The position numbers and the translations under genes were made by a program. The notes below the pieces were generated by a model. It saw only the letters and a program-made list of their open reading frames with translations. It made no database searches and was not told where the DNA came from. This document shows, one piece after another, positions 1-5,989 of a stretch of DNA of 8,391 nucleotides. Each line of letters opens with the position of its first letter. The stretch's first letter is position 1. Origin of the DNA: BRH-c25 sp035417425 (lineage in GTDB: Bacteria; Bacillota; Clostridia; Lutisporales; Lutisporaceae); contig DAOLPD010000140.1 of the NCBI GenBank assembly GCA_035417425.1, forward strand, positions 1 to 8,391. Reading direction: 5' to 3'.

Positions 1-80
1 ACATTGTACCAGAAAGTGTAGCAGGTTCTCAATTTTCATTTAACTTTACAAAACGAAAACAATCTGAAGGAGGATTTCAA

Positions 81-299
81 ATGGAAGCAGGAGTAAGAAA
101 CAGAGTGTCAGGAGAAATCGAGGCAATAAGAGCTGATGAAATCATGGCGGAAGTCAAGATGAGAGGCACATGACAGGACAATACTTTGAGATTCACGTCC
201 GTGATGACGAGAGAAAGCCTCGATGATGCGGGTTTCAAGCAGGGCGACAAAGTTGATGCTCTGGTCAAAGCAATCAATGTAGTCTTCGTAAAACAATAA
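81..299 (+). pseudogene. Mop/TOBE-type molybdate-binding protein gene interrupted by an in-frame TGA
   Basis: A 72-codon frame starts at ATG 81 behind AAGGAGG (67-73, 7 nt spacing) and ends with TAA at 297-299, but codon 31 (171-173) is TGA. Before the stop it reads MEAGVRNRVSGEIEAI and AEVKM; after it come TSVMTRESLDDAGF, QGDKV and ALVKAINVVFV. These match the order of conserved blocks in the roughly 70-residue Mop (molbindin) domain, which binds molybdate or tungstate oxyanions in the cytoplasm. Both halves are in the same frame, so this is a nonsense change or a recoded UGA, not a frameshift. The loop around codon 31 seems about three residues longer than in typical Mop domains. The likeliest reading is a recent pseudogene, for example by CGA or GGA to TGA. 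Selenocysteine insertion is possible but unproven. No promoter is visible in the 80 bases upstream, so the gene may belong to an operon entering from the left. Confidence 0.72.
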
Positions 300-344
300 A
301 GCCGGAGTTGGCGATATCTCACCTTTTCCAATTTCTGCGCCGGT

Positions 345-373
345 TTGACATATAGCTTGATTTATTATATAAT
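345..373 (+). promoter_or_regulatory. Sigma-A promoter for the riboswitch and sleB-like gene
   Basis: TTGACA at 345-350 and TATAAT at 368-373 are both perfect consensus hexamers with the ideal 17-bp spacer. The predicted start, about 7 nt downstream near 380, falls just before the first conserved riboswitch bases. It looks like a housekeeping promoter, not a sporulation-sigma promoter. Confidence 0.88.
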
Positions 374-390
374 ATGCATTATGTAAACAC

Positions 391-513
391 AAACATTTGC
401 TGAATCCCGGCTTTGCCGGGTACGGAGGAACCAATTCTGGGGTTAATCCATGGACAACCATGGTAGGGAACCTTCTGTCCCAAACCCGACAGCTAACTTC
501 GGAGGCTAAGTTA
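391..513 (+). promoter_or_regulatory. c-di-AMP riboswitch (ydaO/yuaA class)
   Basis: The leader carries the conserved blocks of the ydaO/yuaA aptamer in the right order: TGCTGAATCC (398-407), the hairpin CCCGGC-TTT-GCCGGG (406-420), TACGGAGGAACC (421-432), GGGGTTAATCC (439-449), the hairpin CCATGG-ACAA-CCATGG (448-463), GTAGGGAACC (463-472) with pairing partner TCCC (478-481), and ACCCGACAGCTAAC followed by TTCGGAGGC (484-506). This class binds cyclic di-AMP and usually lowers expression of cell-wall hydrolase and potassium or osmolyte genes when the ligand is high. No intrinsic terminator lies between the aptamer and the gene; the Shine-Dalgarno sequence (515-522) follows immediately. That suggests control of translation or of RNA stability. 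The outer boundaries are approximate because the closing P1 stem is weak. Confidence 0.93.
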
Positions 514-532
514 TGGAAGGAGTGTATTGTGT

Positions 533-1225
533 ATGAAAAAGAATCTTAAAAGTATTATTTGTGTTACTATTATTTGTTTGCTTTTAGTTGGACAAACCAT
601 AGGTGTTTTTGCGGATACCTATTACGGTTTGTTGAAATTCGGAAGCAGAGGCACTGCTGTAGTAAAATTGCAGCAAGCACTAAAAAACAAAGGGTTTTCA
701 CCGGGAGCAGCCGATGGTATTTACGGCAAAATGACGGAAAATGCGGTGATTAAATTCCAGCAGGCAAATAAGCTCAGGATTGACGGTATTGCAGGCAGAG
801 AAACTCAAAGCAGGCTTTTTGCAACTACTGCCGTCGCTTCAAGGGGGACAAGCTATACATCTACTGACCTGTATTGGCTTTCAAGAATAATCAATGCCGA
901 AGCGGAGGCTGAATCCTATACAGGGAAGGTTGCCGTAGGTAATGTTATTTTGAACAGGGTAAAGTCAAGTTCATTCCCTAATACGGTTAAGGGTGTAATA
1001 TTCGAGTATTATAAAGGCATCCCTCAGTTCAGTCCGGTTGCCGACGGTACTATTTATAATGATCCGAATGCGGACAGCATAAAAGCGGCAAAAGCCGCAT
1101 TTAATGGGACAAGCTATGTAGGAAATGCAACTTATTTCTTCAATCCGAATAAATCAGAAGGTACGTGGATCGTAAATAATAAGACCTTTGTTATAAGAAT
1201 TGGTAACCATGTGTTTTACAAATAA
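533..1225 (+). CDS. Secreted SleB-like cell-wall hydrolase (PG-binding domain plus Hydrolase_2)
   Basis: This predicted 230-residue exported peptidoglycan hydrolase opens with a signal peptide (MKKN, a hydrophobic core to about residue 25, likely cleavage after VFA27). A PG_binding_1 repeat follows at about 33-96, with DGIYGKMTENAVIKFQ and DGIAGRET. A SleB/CwlJ-type Hydrolase_2 domain spans about 113-230. The motif INAEAEAESYTGKVAVGNV aligns with the lytic-transglycosylase active site of SleB, making Glu123 the likely catalytic acid; NRVKSSSFP and TYFFNP are further family marks. ATG 533 is chosen because GGAAGGAG (515-522) sits 10 nt before it. An in-frame TTG at 527 is only 4 nt from that site. 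The gene is monocistronic, with a riboswitch leader upstream and a terminator downstream. SleB proteins degrade spore cortex, but the sigma-A promoter and c-di-AMP control point to vegetative wall remodelling. The fold is certain; the physiological role is inferred. Confidence 0.95.
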   Translation: MKKNLKSIICVTIICLLLVGQTIGVFADTYYGLLKFGSRGTAVVKLQQALKNKGFSPGAADGIYGKMTENAVIKFQQANKLRIDGIAGRETQSRLFATTAVASRGTSYTSTDLYWLSRIINAEAEAESYTGKVAVGNVILNRVKSSSFPNTVKGVIFEYYKGIPQFSPVADGTIYNDPNADSIKAAKAAFNGTSYVGNATYFFNPNKSEGTWIVNNKTFVIRIGNHVFYK

Positions 1226-1232
1226 AACTTGA

Positions 1233-1270
1233 AAAAACGGCATAGACGCCTATTGCGCTGTGCCGTTTTT
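1233..1270 (+). terminator. Intrinsic terminator after the sleB-like gene
   Basis: ACGGCATAG (1237-1245) pairs with CTGTGCCGT (1258-1266), with one T-G wobble, around a loop that can form a further CGC/GCG stem. A T-run (1266-1270) follows, and an A-run at 1232-1237 extends the stem. It lies 7 nt after the stop codon. Confidence 0.9.
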
Positions 1271-1272
1271 CG

Positions 1273-1302
1273 TTGGCCATAGGACAGTATTTGTGGTATC
1301 AT
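1273..1302 (+). promoter_or_regulatory. Candidate promoter for the Crp/Fnr-family gene
   Basis: TTGGCC (1273-1278, 4 of 6 matches) and TATCAT (1297-1302, 5 of 6) are separated by 18 bp. They lie directly after the preceding terminator and about 55 bp before the GTG start. An ATCAA at 1303-1307 matches one half of an FNR-type site (TTGAT-N4-ATCAA), but the other half, TGGTA, is poor, so autoregulation is only a weak possibility. Confidence 0.4.
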
Positions 1303-1356
1303 ATCAATAGTTAATATTGGTAAAAAAATTCCGGGTTCATATAGGAGGGGTTTTGG

Positions 1357-2046
1357 GTGTGCGGATGTGAGCATAAAAAAAACCATGCAAATTGTATAGA
1401 ATGTGTGCCGATATTCGGAAGCCTAAGCCGCGAGGAGATGCTGGAGATCGCCAATATCACCTCCGCTAAAACCTTTGAAAAAGGCGATATGGTATATATG
1501 TCCGGCGATAAAAGCAGCAATCTTTATGTCCTGCATACCGGCAGAGTGAAGATTTCAAGGCTGGGCATAAGCGGTAAAGAGCAGGTAATCCGTATCTTGG
1601 GGCCGGGTGAGTTTATGGGCGAACTCTCTCTGTTTGGGTCTTTGCCCTTGACCGATAACGCAGAGGTATTAGAAACCTCAACCATGTGCGTAATTGAAGG
1701 GCCAAAGCTCAAGGAGCTTATGGCAAAGTATACTTCCATTGCCTTTAAGGTAATGGATGAACTGAGCAAACGATTGGAAAAGGCGGAAAACCTGATAGAA
1801 GCTATCAGCCTGAATTCCGTAGAACAGCGTTTGGCGCAAGCTTTACTAACTTTAGCTGGCGGGAAAAATGAAGTTATATTGAATATGACCAAAGGAGATT
1901 TTGCCTCTCAGCTGGGTATGAGCCAGGAGACCTTGAGCAGAAAACTGGCTGTATTCCAGGCAGAAGGCATGATCGAGCTAAAAGGCCATAAGAAAATCAT
2001 TATATTAAACAAGGCTGCGCTGGAGGAAATCAGCGCAGCTGTTTAA
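1357..2046 (+). CDS. Crp/Fnr-family transcriptional regulator with FNR-like cysteines
   Basis: This is a 229-residue cytoplasmic regulator. The start is GTG 1357, 8 nt after AGGAGG (1343-1348). A cysteine-rich N-terminus (C2, C4, C13, C16, the last in CIECVPIF) leads into a cyclic-nucleotide-type beta-barrel at about 18-125 (FEKGDMVY, LHTGRVKIS, GPGEFMGELSLFG). A long dimer helix spans about 125-155 and a winged helix-turn-helix about 155-225. Cys111 in LETSTMC falls where E. coli FNR has Cys122, and C16 aligns with FNR Cys29, so an iron-sulfur cluster sensing oxygen, NO or redox state is plausible. The recognition helix SQETLSRKL keeps the ExxSR pattern (E191, S194, R195) that reads TTGAT-N4-ATCAA in FNR. 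Cluster binding is inferred. The N-terminal spacing (C-X1-C-X8-C-X2-C) differs from FNR, so thiol-based sensing is an alternative. Its stop codon overlaps that of the convergent trkH. Confidence 0.95.
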   Translation: MCGCEHKKNHANCIECVPIFGSLSREEMLEIANITSAKTFEKGDMVYMSGDKSSNLYVLHTGRVKISRLGISGKEQVIRILGPGEFMGELSLFGSLPLTDNAEVLETSTMCVIEGPKLKELMAKYTSIAFKVMDELSKRLEKAENLIEAISLNSVEQRLAQALLTLAGGKNEVILNMTKGDFASQLGMSQETLSRKLAVFQAEGMIELKGHKKIIILNKAALEEISAAV

Positions 2047-3494
2047 ACACTTGTTCTCTTCCAGAAGGAAGGCATACCGAGGAGCAAGATGGGATATATC
2101 TCCAATCTCCCTATAATCATACACATTGATAATACTATCTTGCTTAAGTTAGACAGGGTCGAATAGTTGCCAACCGCACCTACAATACCGAAACCGGGTC
2201 CTATGTTTCCAATAGTAGCAGCAACAGAGCCTATTGTTGTTGCCCAATCAAGATTATCAAGGGAAACAATAAGAACAGCTGCAATAAAAATTATAATATA
2301 CATGAAAAAGAATCCCAATACCTCGGAAATTGTTCTTTCATTCACTGCTCTGCCGCCAAGCCTGACTGAATAAACCGCCTTGGGATGAATTATTTGCATA
2401 AGCTCTCTTTTCATAACCTTGAACAATAACAGAAATCTGATATTTTTTATTGCGCCCCCGGTAGAACCTGCACATCCCCCGACAAACATCAGCATAAACA
2501 GTATAATTTTACTGAACATTCCCCATTCTTCAAAATTCGATGTCACATATCCGGTAGTACTGATTATTGATACAACCTGAAAGGATGAATGCCTCAGTGA
2601 TTCCCAGATGGAGCTGAATACATTTCCATACAGGTTGATTGTTATTAAGATTATAGCTAATAACACTGTTCGTAAATAGAAAAGGAATTCTTCATCCTTA
2701 AAAGCAGCTTTAAGGTCGCCCTTCAGCATCTGATAATATAAAGAGAAGTTGGCACCGCATATGAACATGAATACTGCTATAATAACCTCAGCATACACAT
2801 TGTTATATTCTCCGACGCTTGTGTTCATATTGGAAAATCCGCCCGTTCCGACCGTACCAAAGGTATGTATGGCAGAATCAAAAAGAGGCAATCCCGCCAT
2901 TTTCAGCATAATGATTTCCACTATAGTAATCACAATATATATACCATACAAGATTTTAGCTGTTTCAGCCACCTTGGGCACGATTTTCCCCGGAGTCGGC
3001 CCGGGGCTTTCCGCTTTCATCATTTGCAATGCCCCGGCACCTACTGAAGGCAGGATAGCTAAGGTGAGTACTATAACGCCCATGCCGCCTACCCAGTGAG
3101 TAAAGCTTCTCCAAAAAAGTATTCCCTTTGGAAGCCCTTCTATTTGTGTAAGTATGCTTGCACCGGTAGTCGTAAATCCGGAGCTTGCTTCGAAAAATGC
3201 GTCAATGTATGAGGGTATGGCACCGCTGATCACAAAAGGAAGCGAGCCGAAGAAGGACAGTAGGATCCATCCTAATGCAACAATGGCAAAACCGTCACGG
3301 GCGTACATATCATGCTTGTTTGCTCTGATATAGGTTAACGGTATGCCAATAACCGCAGTGATTAGTATGCTTAAAGCAAATGCAGCAATATCATCTCCCC
3401 TAAAATATACCGATACCGCCAGTGATGGCAGCATGAACAATGCTTCACATGCCAGAACCATACCCAAGACTCTTAATACTACTCTAAAGTTCAA
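2043..3494 (-). CDS. trkH: TrkH/KtrB-family potassium uptake channel subunit
   Basis: This is the membrane pore of a Trk/Ktr potassium uptake system, 483 residues from the chosen start. The four pore-loop filters of the family are visible: GFTTTGAS (filter 109-113), GTVGTGGFS (213-219), SIISTTGYVT (312-316) and ATIGNIGPGFG (426-434). GGCAGSTGGAIKNIR and GRLEIYP are TrkH signatures, and hydrophobic segments run throughout. The start is ambiguous. ATG 3500 lies only 2 nt from the Shine-Dalgarno AGGAGG (3503-3508), whereas TTG 3494 is at the ideal 8 nt and gives MNFRVVLRVLG, which looks like the usual N-terminus, so TTG is preferred. It follows trkA by 13 nt (7 nt from the ATG), and its ribosome site overlaps the trkA stop, implying translational coupling. 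No terminator separates its end from the convergent Crp/Fnr gene. Confidence 0.97.
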   Translation of the reverse strand: MNFRVVLRVLGMVLACEALFMLPSLAVSVYFRGDDIAAFALSILITAVIGIPLTYIRANKHDMYARDGFAIVALGWILLSFFGSLPFVISGAIPSYIDAFFEASSGFTTTGASILTQIEGLPKGILFWRSFTHWVGGMGVIVLTLAILPSVGAGALQMMKAESPGPTPGKIVPKVAETAKILYGIYIVITIVEIIMLKMAGLPLFDSAIHTFGTVGTGGFSNMNTSVGEYNNVYAEVIIAVFMFICGANFSLYYQMLKGDLKAAFKDEEFLFYLRTVLLAIILITINLYGNVFSSIWESLRHSSFQVVSIISTTGYVTSNFEEWGMFSKIILFMLMFVGGCAGSTGGAIKNIRFLLLFKVMKRELMQIIHPKAVYSVRLGGRAVNERTISEVLGFFFMYIIIFIAAVLIVSLDNLDWATTIGSVAATIGNIGPGFGIVGAVGNYSTLSNLSKIVLSMCMIIGRLEIYPILLLGMPSFWKRTSV

Positions 3495-3502
3495 TATCAT
3501 AT

Positions 3503-3508
3503 CCTCCT
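3503..3508 (-). promoter_or_regulatory. Ribosome binding site that decides the trkH start
   Basis: On the minus strand the sequence runs TAAGGAGGAT-ATG-ATA-TTG: the trkA stop TAA (3508-3510) shares a base with AGGAGG. The ATG at 3500 is 2 nt away, too close for normal initiation; the TTG at 3494 is 8 nt away. Confidence 0.7.
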
Positions 3509-4851
3509 TAAGAAACCTCAGCTACCTCATCCAAGCTGGAAATATTCTTATTTTTTGAAATCACAATAACCCTATCCCCTTCTTTGATAATATCATTTCC
3601 ATGGGGGATTACAACTTCATTTTTCCTGACGATGGTAGCAATAATAGTATCCTTTGGGAGTCCCAGTTTCTTGATCTTCGTATTTAATATCTTACTTTCA
3701 GGCTCTGCAACGATTTCAGTTATTTCTGCTTGTCCCTCAATGATTCTGTACAATGACTCAACACTGTTGCCGCGAACATATTTCAATATCTGGTTGCTGG
3801 TAATCTGCTTGGGGCTTATTACACTGTCTATACCCAAACTTTTAATGATGCTGATATAATTGATCCTGCTTGCCTTTGATATGACCTTTTTGGCACCATT
3901 ATGTTTTGCTATCAGTGCAGCCATCATATTTTCCTCATCCATTCCGGTCATTGCAATAAACGCATCCATCTCATCAATATTCTCAGATCTCAGAAGCTCT
4001 TCATCGGTTCCATCCCCATGGATGATAAGTGCTTCAGGAATCAATTCAGATAATTGAATACACTTTTCCCTGTCTATCTCAATTACTTTGACCTTCATGC
4101 CCATCTCTGCCAAAAGCTTTCCAAGGTAAACAGCAATTCTCCCTCCGCCTACAATCATTACATTTCGAATCTTTTGCGGAACTTTGCCGAACATCTTGCA
4201 AAAATTATACAGATGTGAAGGCTGTCCAATAATATATATGTTGTCATTCTCGTTAATTATAAAATCCCCGTTGGGTACTATAACTTCATCATTCCGTATT
4301 ACGACTCCGATTAAAACAGAGGATTCAAACTTGCTCCCCATGTCCTTGAGGCGCATACCCCGCATGGGCATATCTTCCGTAACCATTATTTCAATCATTT
4401 TAACCCTGCCCTTGGCAAAGTTTTCAACATTGATTGCAGAAGAAAAGTTCAGCACATTTGCAATTTCATCCGCAGCCGCCTGTTCGGGGTTTATAATAAG
4501 GTCAAGTCCAAGCTCTTCTTTGAGCAGCAAAAGCTCATGGGCATATTCGTGGTCTCTAATCCTTGCTATTGTATGTTTTACTCCCAATTTCTTGGCGGTA
4601 AGGCAACAGACCATGTTGACCTCGTCACTGCTTGTTACTGCAATTAATAAATCAGCAGTATCTATTCCCGCTTCCATGAGAATATTGGTACTTACCCCGC
4701 TTCCTTTGATGCAAAGCACCTCAAGATTTTCTTCCGCTTTGCTCAAAGCTGCATAATTCTTATCTATTATAATTACATCATGATTACTTTTTGATAAATT
4801 TTCCGCCAGATTATACCCGACTTTTCCGGCGCCGATAATGATAATCTTCAT
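3508..4851 (-). CDS. trkA: TrkA potassium uptake regulatory subunit (double RCK)
   Basis: This 447-residue cytoplasmic protein binds NAD(H)/nucleotide and gates the TrkH pore. It holds two tandem RCK units. The first Rossmann fold opens with MKIIIIGAGKVG (G7, G9, G12; acidic D30 ends beta-2) and is followed by a TrkA_C domain at about 140-215. The second opens with VMIVGGGRIA (about 231-240) and has its TrkA_C domain at about 365-435. The length matches classical TrkA, not the single-RCK KtrA. The start is fixed by this canonical N-terminus, although the ribosome site is odd: AAGGA abuts the ATG directly and the next purine run, GGGGG, is 8 nt upstream. It is the first gene of a trkA-trkH operon, with a promoter at 4904-4932. 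RCK/TrkA_C proteins of Firmicutes are a known class of c-di-AMP targets; binding here is not shown. Confidence 0.96.
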   Translation of the reverse strand: MKIIIIGAGKVGYNLAENLSKSNHDVIIIDKNYAALSKAEENLEVLCIKGSGVSTNILMEAGIDTADLLIAVTSSDEVNMVCCLTAKKLGVKHTIARIRDHEYAHELLLLKEELGLDLIINPEQAAADEIANVLNFSSAINVENFAKGRVKMIEIMVTEDMPMRGMRLKDMGSKFESSVLIGVVIRNDEVIVPNGDFIINENDNIYIIGQPSHLYNFCKMFGKVPQKIRNVMIVGGGRIAVYLGKLLAEMGMKVKVIEIDREKCIQLSELIPEALIIHGDGTDEELLRSENIDEMDAFIAMTGMDEENMMAALIAKHNGAKKVISKASRINYISIIKSLGIDSVISPKQITSNQILKYVRGNSVESLYRIIEGQAEITEIVAEPESKILNTKIKKLGLPKDTIIATIVRKNEVVIPHGNDIIKEGDRVIVISKNKNISSLDEVAEVS

Positions 4852-4903
4852 TCCTTAAGCCCCCATATATTTGTTTTATGAAAAATAATAGTGCTTAAAT
4901 ATC

Positions 4904-4932
4904 ATTCTACAGATATTGACAGCTATTAGCAA
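4904..4932 (-). promoter_or_regulatory. Promoter of the trkA-trkH operon
   Basis: On the minus strand TTGCTA (4932-4927, 4 of 6 matches) and TAGAAT (4909-4904, 5 of 6) are separated by 17 bp. Transcription would begin near 4897, about 45 nt before the trkA ATG. The leader is too short for a riboswitch. Confidence 0.6.
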
Positions 4933-4944
4933 GCTTTATATTAG

Positions 4945-4981
4945 AAAAAAACCCTGCCTATCTTGATTTGGCAGGGTTTTT
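4945..4981 (-). terminator. Intrinsic terminator after cysK
   Basis: ACCCTGCC (4951-4958) pairs perfectly with GGCAGGGT (4970-4977) around an 11-nt loop. A/T runs flank both sides, giving a T-run after the stem on the minus strand. It ends the cymR-cysK operon 11 nt after the cysK stop and separates it from trkA. Confidence 0.9.
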
Positions 4982-4991
4982 CTTAAAAAAG

Positions 4992-5927
4992 CTATGCATT
5001 TTGAAACAGAGCTGTGGATAGATATCTTTCTCCCGTATCCGGAAGCAGTACTACAATATTTTTGCCGGCACTGTCAGGCCTCTTTGCAGCTTCCGTTGCT
5101 GCATGCAGCGCTGCCCCCGAGGAAATGCCGACCAGTATGCCCTCTGCAGCCGCAAGCTTTCTGGCCGCTGCAAAGGCTTCCTCGCTTTTTACCTTAATAA
5201 TCTCATCTATGATAGAAGTGTTCAATACATTCGGAATAAAACCTGCGCCTATACCCTGCAGCTTGTGGGGGCCCGGTGTTCCCCCCGACAATACCGGTGA
5301 ATCGTATGGTTCCACTGCAATTATCCTGATATCGTGTTTCTTTTCTTTAAGCTTCTCACCGACTCCTGTGACAGTTCCGCCGGTACCGACTCCGGCAACA
5401 AATATATCTACCTGCCCCTCGGTATCTCTCCAGATTTCTTCTGCTGTTGTATTCCTGTGAGCTGCTGAGTTCGCAGGATTGTTAAATTGCTGCGGCATAA
5501 ATGCATTCGGGATCTCAGAAACCAATTCTTCAGCTTTTTTTATGGCGCCCTTCATCCCATCACTGCCGGGGGTAAGAACCAGTTCTGCTCCTAATGCTGC
5601 AAGAAGACTCCTTCTTTCTATGCTCATTGTTTCAGGCATTGTAAGTATAAGCCTGTAACCCCTTGCTGCCGCAACAAGTGCCAGAGCAATACCGGTATTT
5701 CCGCTGGTGGGCTCTATTATTACCGTATCCCTGTTAACAAGTCCTTTTTCTTCGGCATCCTTTATCATTGCATATCCTACCCTGTCTTTTACGCTGCCTC
5801 CCGGATTGAAGTATTCCAGCTTTACAATAATTTTCCCTTTCATGCCGTCCTGGCTGTTATAGTTGACGGTTTCCAGAAGCGGTGTATTACCGATGAGTTC
5901 AGTGATACTTTTTGATATCTTTTTCAT
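4992..5927 (-). CDS. cysK: Cysteine synthase A (O-acetylserine sulfhydrylase)
   Basis: This is a 311-residue cytoplasmic PLP enzyme that makes L-cysteine from O-acetyl-L-serine and sulfide. NPGGSVKDR (41-49) carries the PLP Schiff-base lysine K47. PTSGNTG (73-79) is the substrate loop with the cofactor-contacting Asn77. GTGGT (181-185) binds the PLP phosphate, and GISSGAA (267-273) provides the serine facing the pyridine nitrogen. Length and C-terminus (DTGERYLSTALF) are normal for CysK, and there is no CBS extension of the cystathionine beta-synthase kind. ATG 5927 has GGAGG 9 nt upstream. The gene lies 62 nt after the CymR-like gene on the same strand with no terminator between, so the two are probably co-transcribed. 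In Bacillus and Staphylococcus CysK also acts as co-repressor of CymR, which this arrangement fits. Confidence 0.97.
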   Translation of the reverse strand: MKKISKSITELIGNTPLLETVNYNSQDGMKGKIIVKLEYFNPGGSVKDRVGYAMIKDAEEKGLVNRDTVIIEPTSGNTGIALALVAAARGYRLILTMPETMSIERRSLLAALGAELVLTPGSDGMKGAIKKAEELVSEIPNAFMPQQFNNPANSAAHRNTTAEEIWRDTEGQVDIFVAGVGTGGTVTGVGEKLKEKKHDIRIIAVEPYDSPVLSGGTPGPHKLQGIGAGFIPNVLNTSIIDEIIKVKSEEAFAAARKLAAAEGILVGISSGAALHAATEAAKRPDSAGKNIVVLLPDTGERYLSTALFQNA

Positions 5928-5989
5928 GATTATATTCCTCCATTTTATACTATTTGTCCTATTTGAATATTAAGATTTGCACTAAGATA

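Noticed and set aside
3..80. In-frame open extension upstream of the Mop ATG
   Set aside because: Twenty-six stop-free codons are easily chance, and a good AAGGAGG site 7 nt before ATG 81 defines a separate start.
108..461. 117-codon minus-strand open frame across the Mop gene and riboswitch
   Set aside because: It is antisense to a recognisable Mop frame and to conserved riboswitch bases, and its product resembles no known family.
448..463. CCATGG-ACAA-CCATGG as a separate repeat or operator
   Set aside because: It is a stem-loop of the c-di-AMP aptamer and needs no other explanation.
527..532. TTG 527 as start of the sleB-like gene
   Set aside because: It is only 4 nt from the ribosome site; ATG 533 has better spacing and gives a normal MKKN signal peptide.
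1290..1307. Full FNR or CRP site before the Crp/Fnr gene
   Set aside because: Only the ATCAA half is good; the other half (TGGTA) matches poorly, so no operator is called.
2167..4756. Several plus-strand open frames opposite trkH and trkA (for example 4184-4756, 190 codons)
   Set aside because: They are antisense shadows of well-conserved TrkH and TrkA, with no ribosome sites or family resemblance.
5014..5460. 148-codon plus-strand frame opposite cysK
   Set aside because: It is a shadow of cysK; composition is low-complexity Ser/Pro/Ala and there is no ribosome site.
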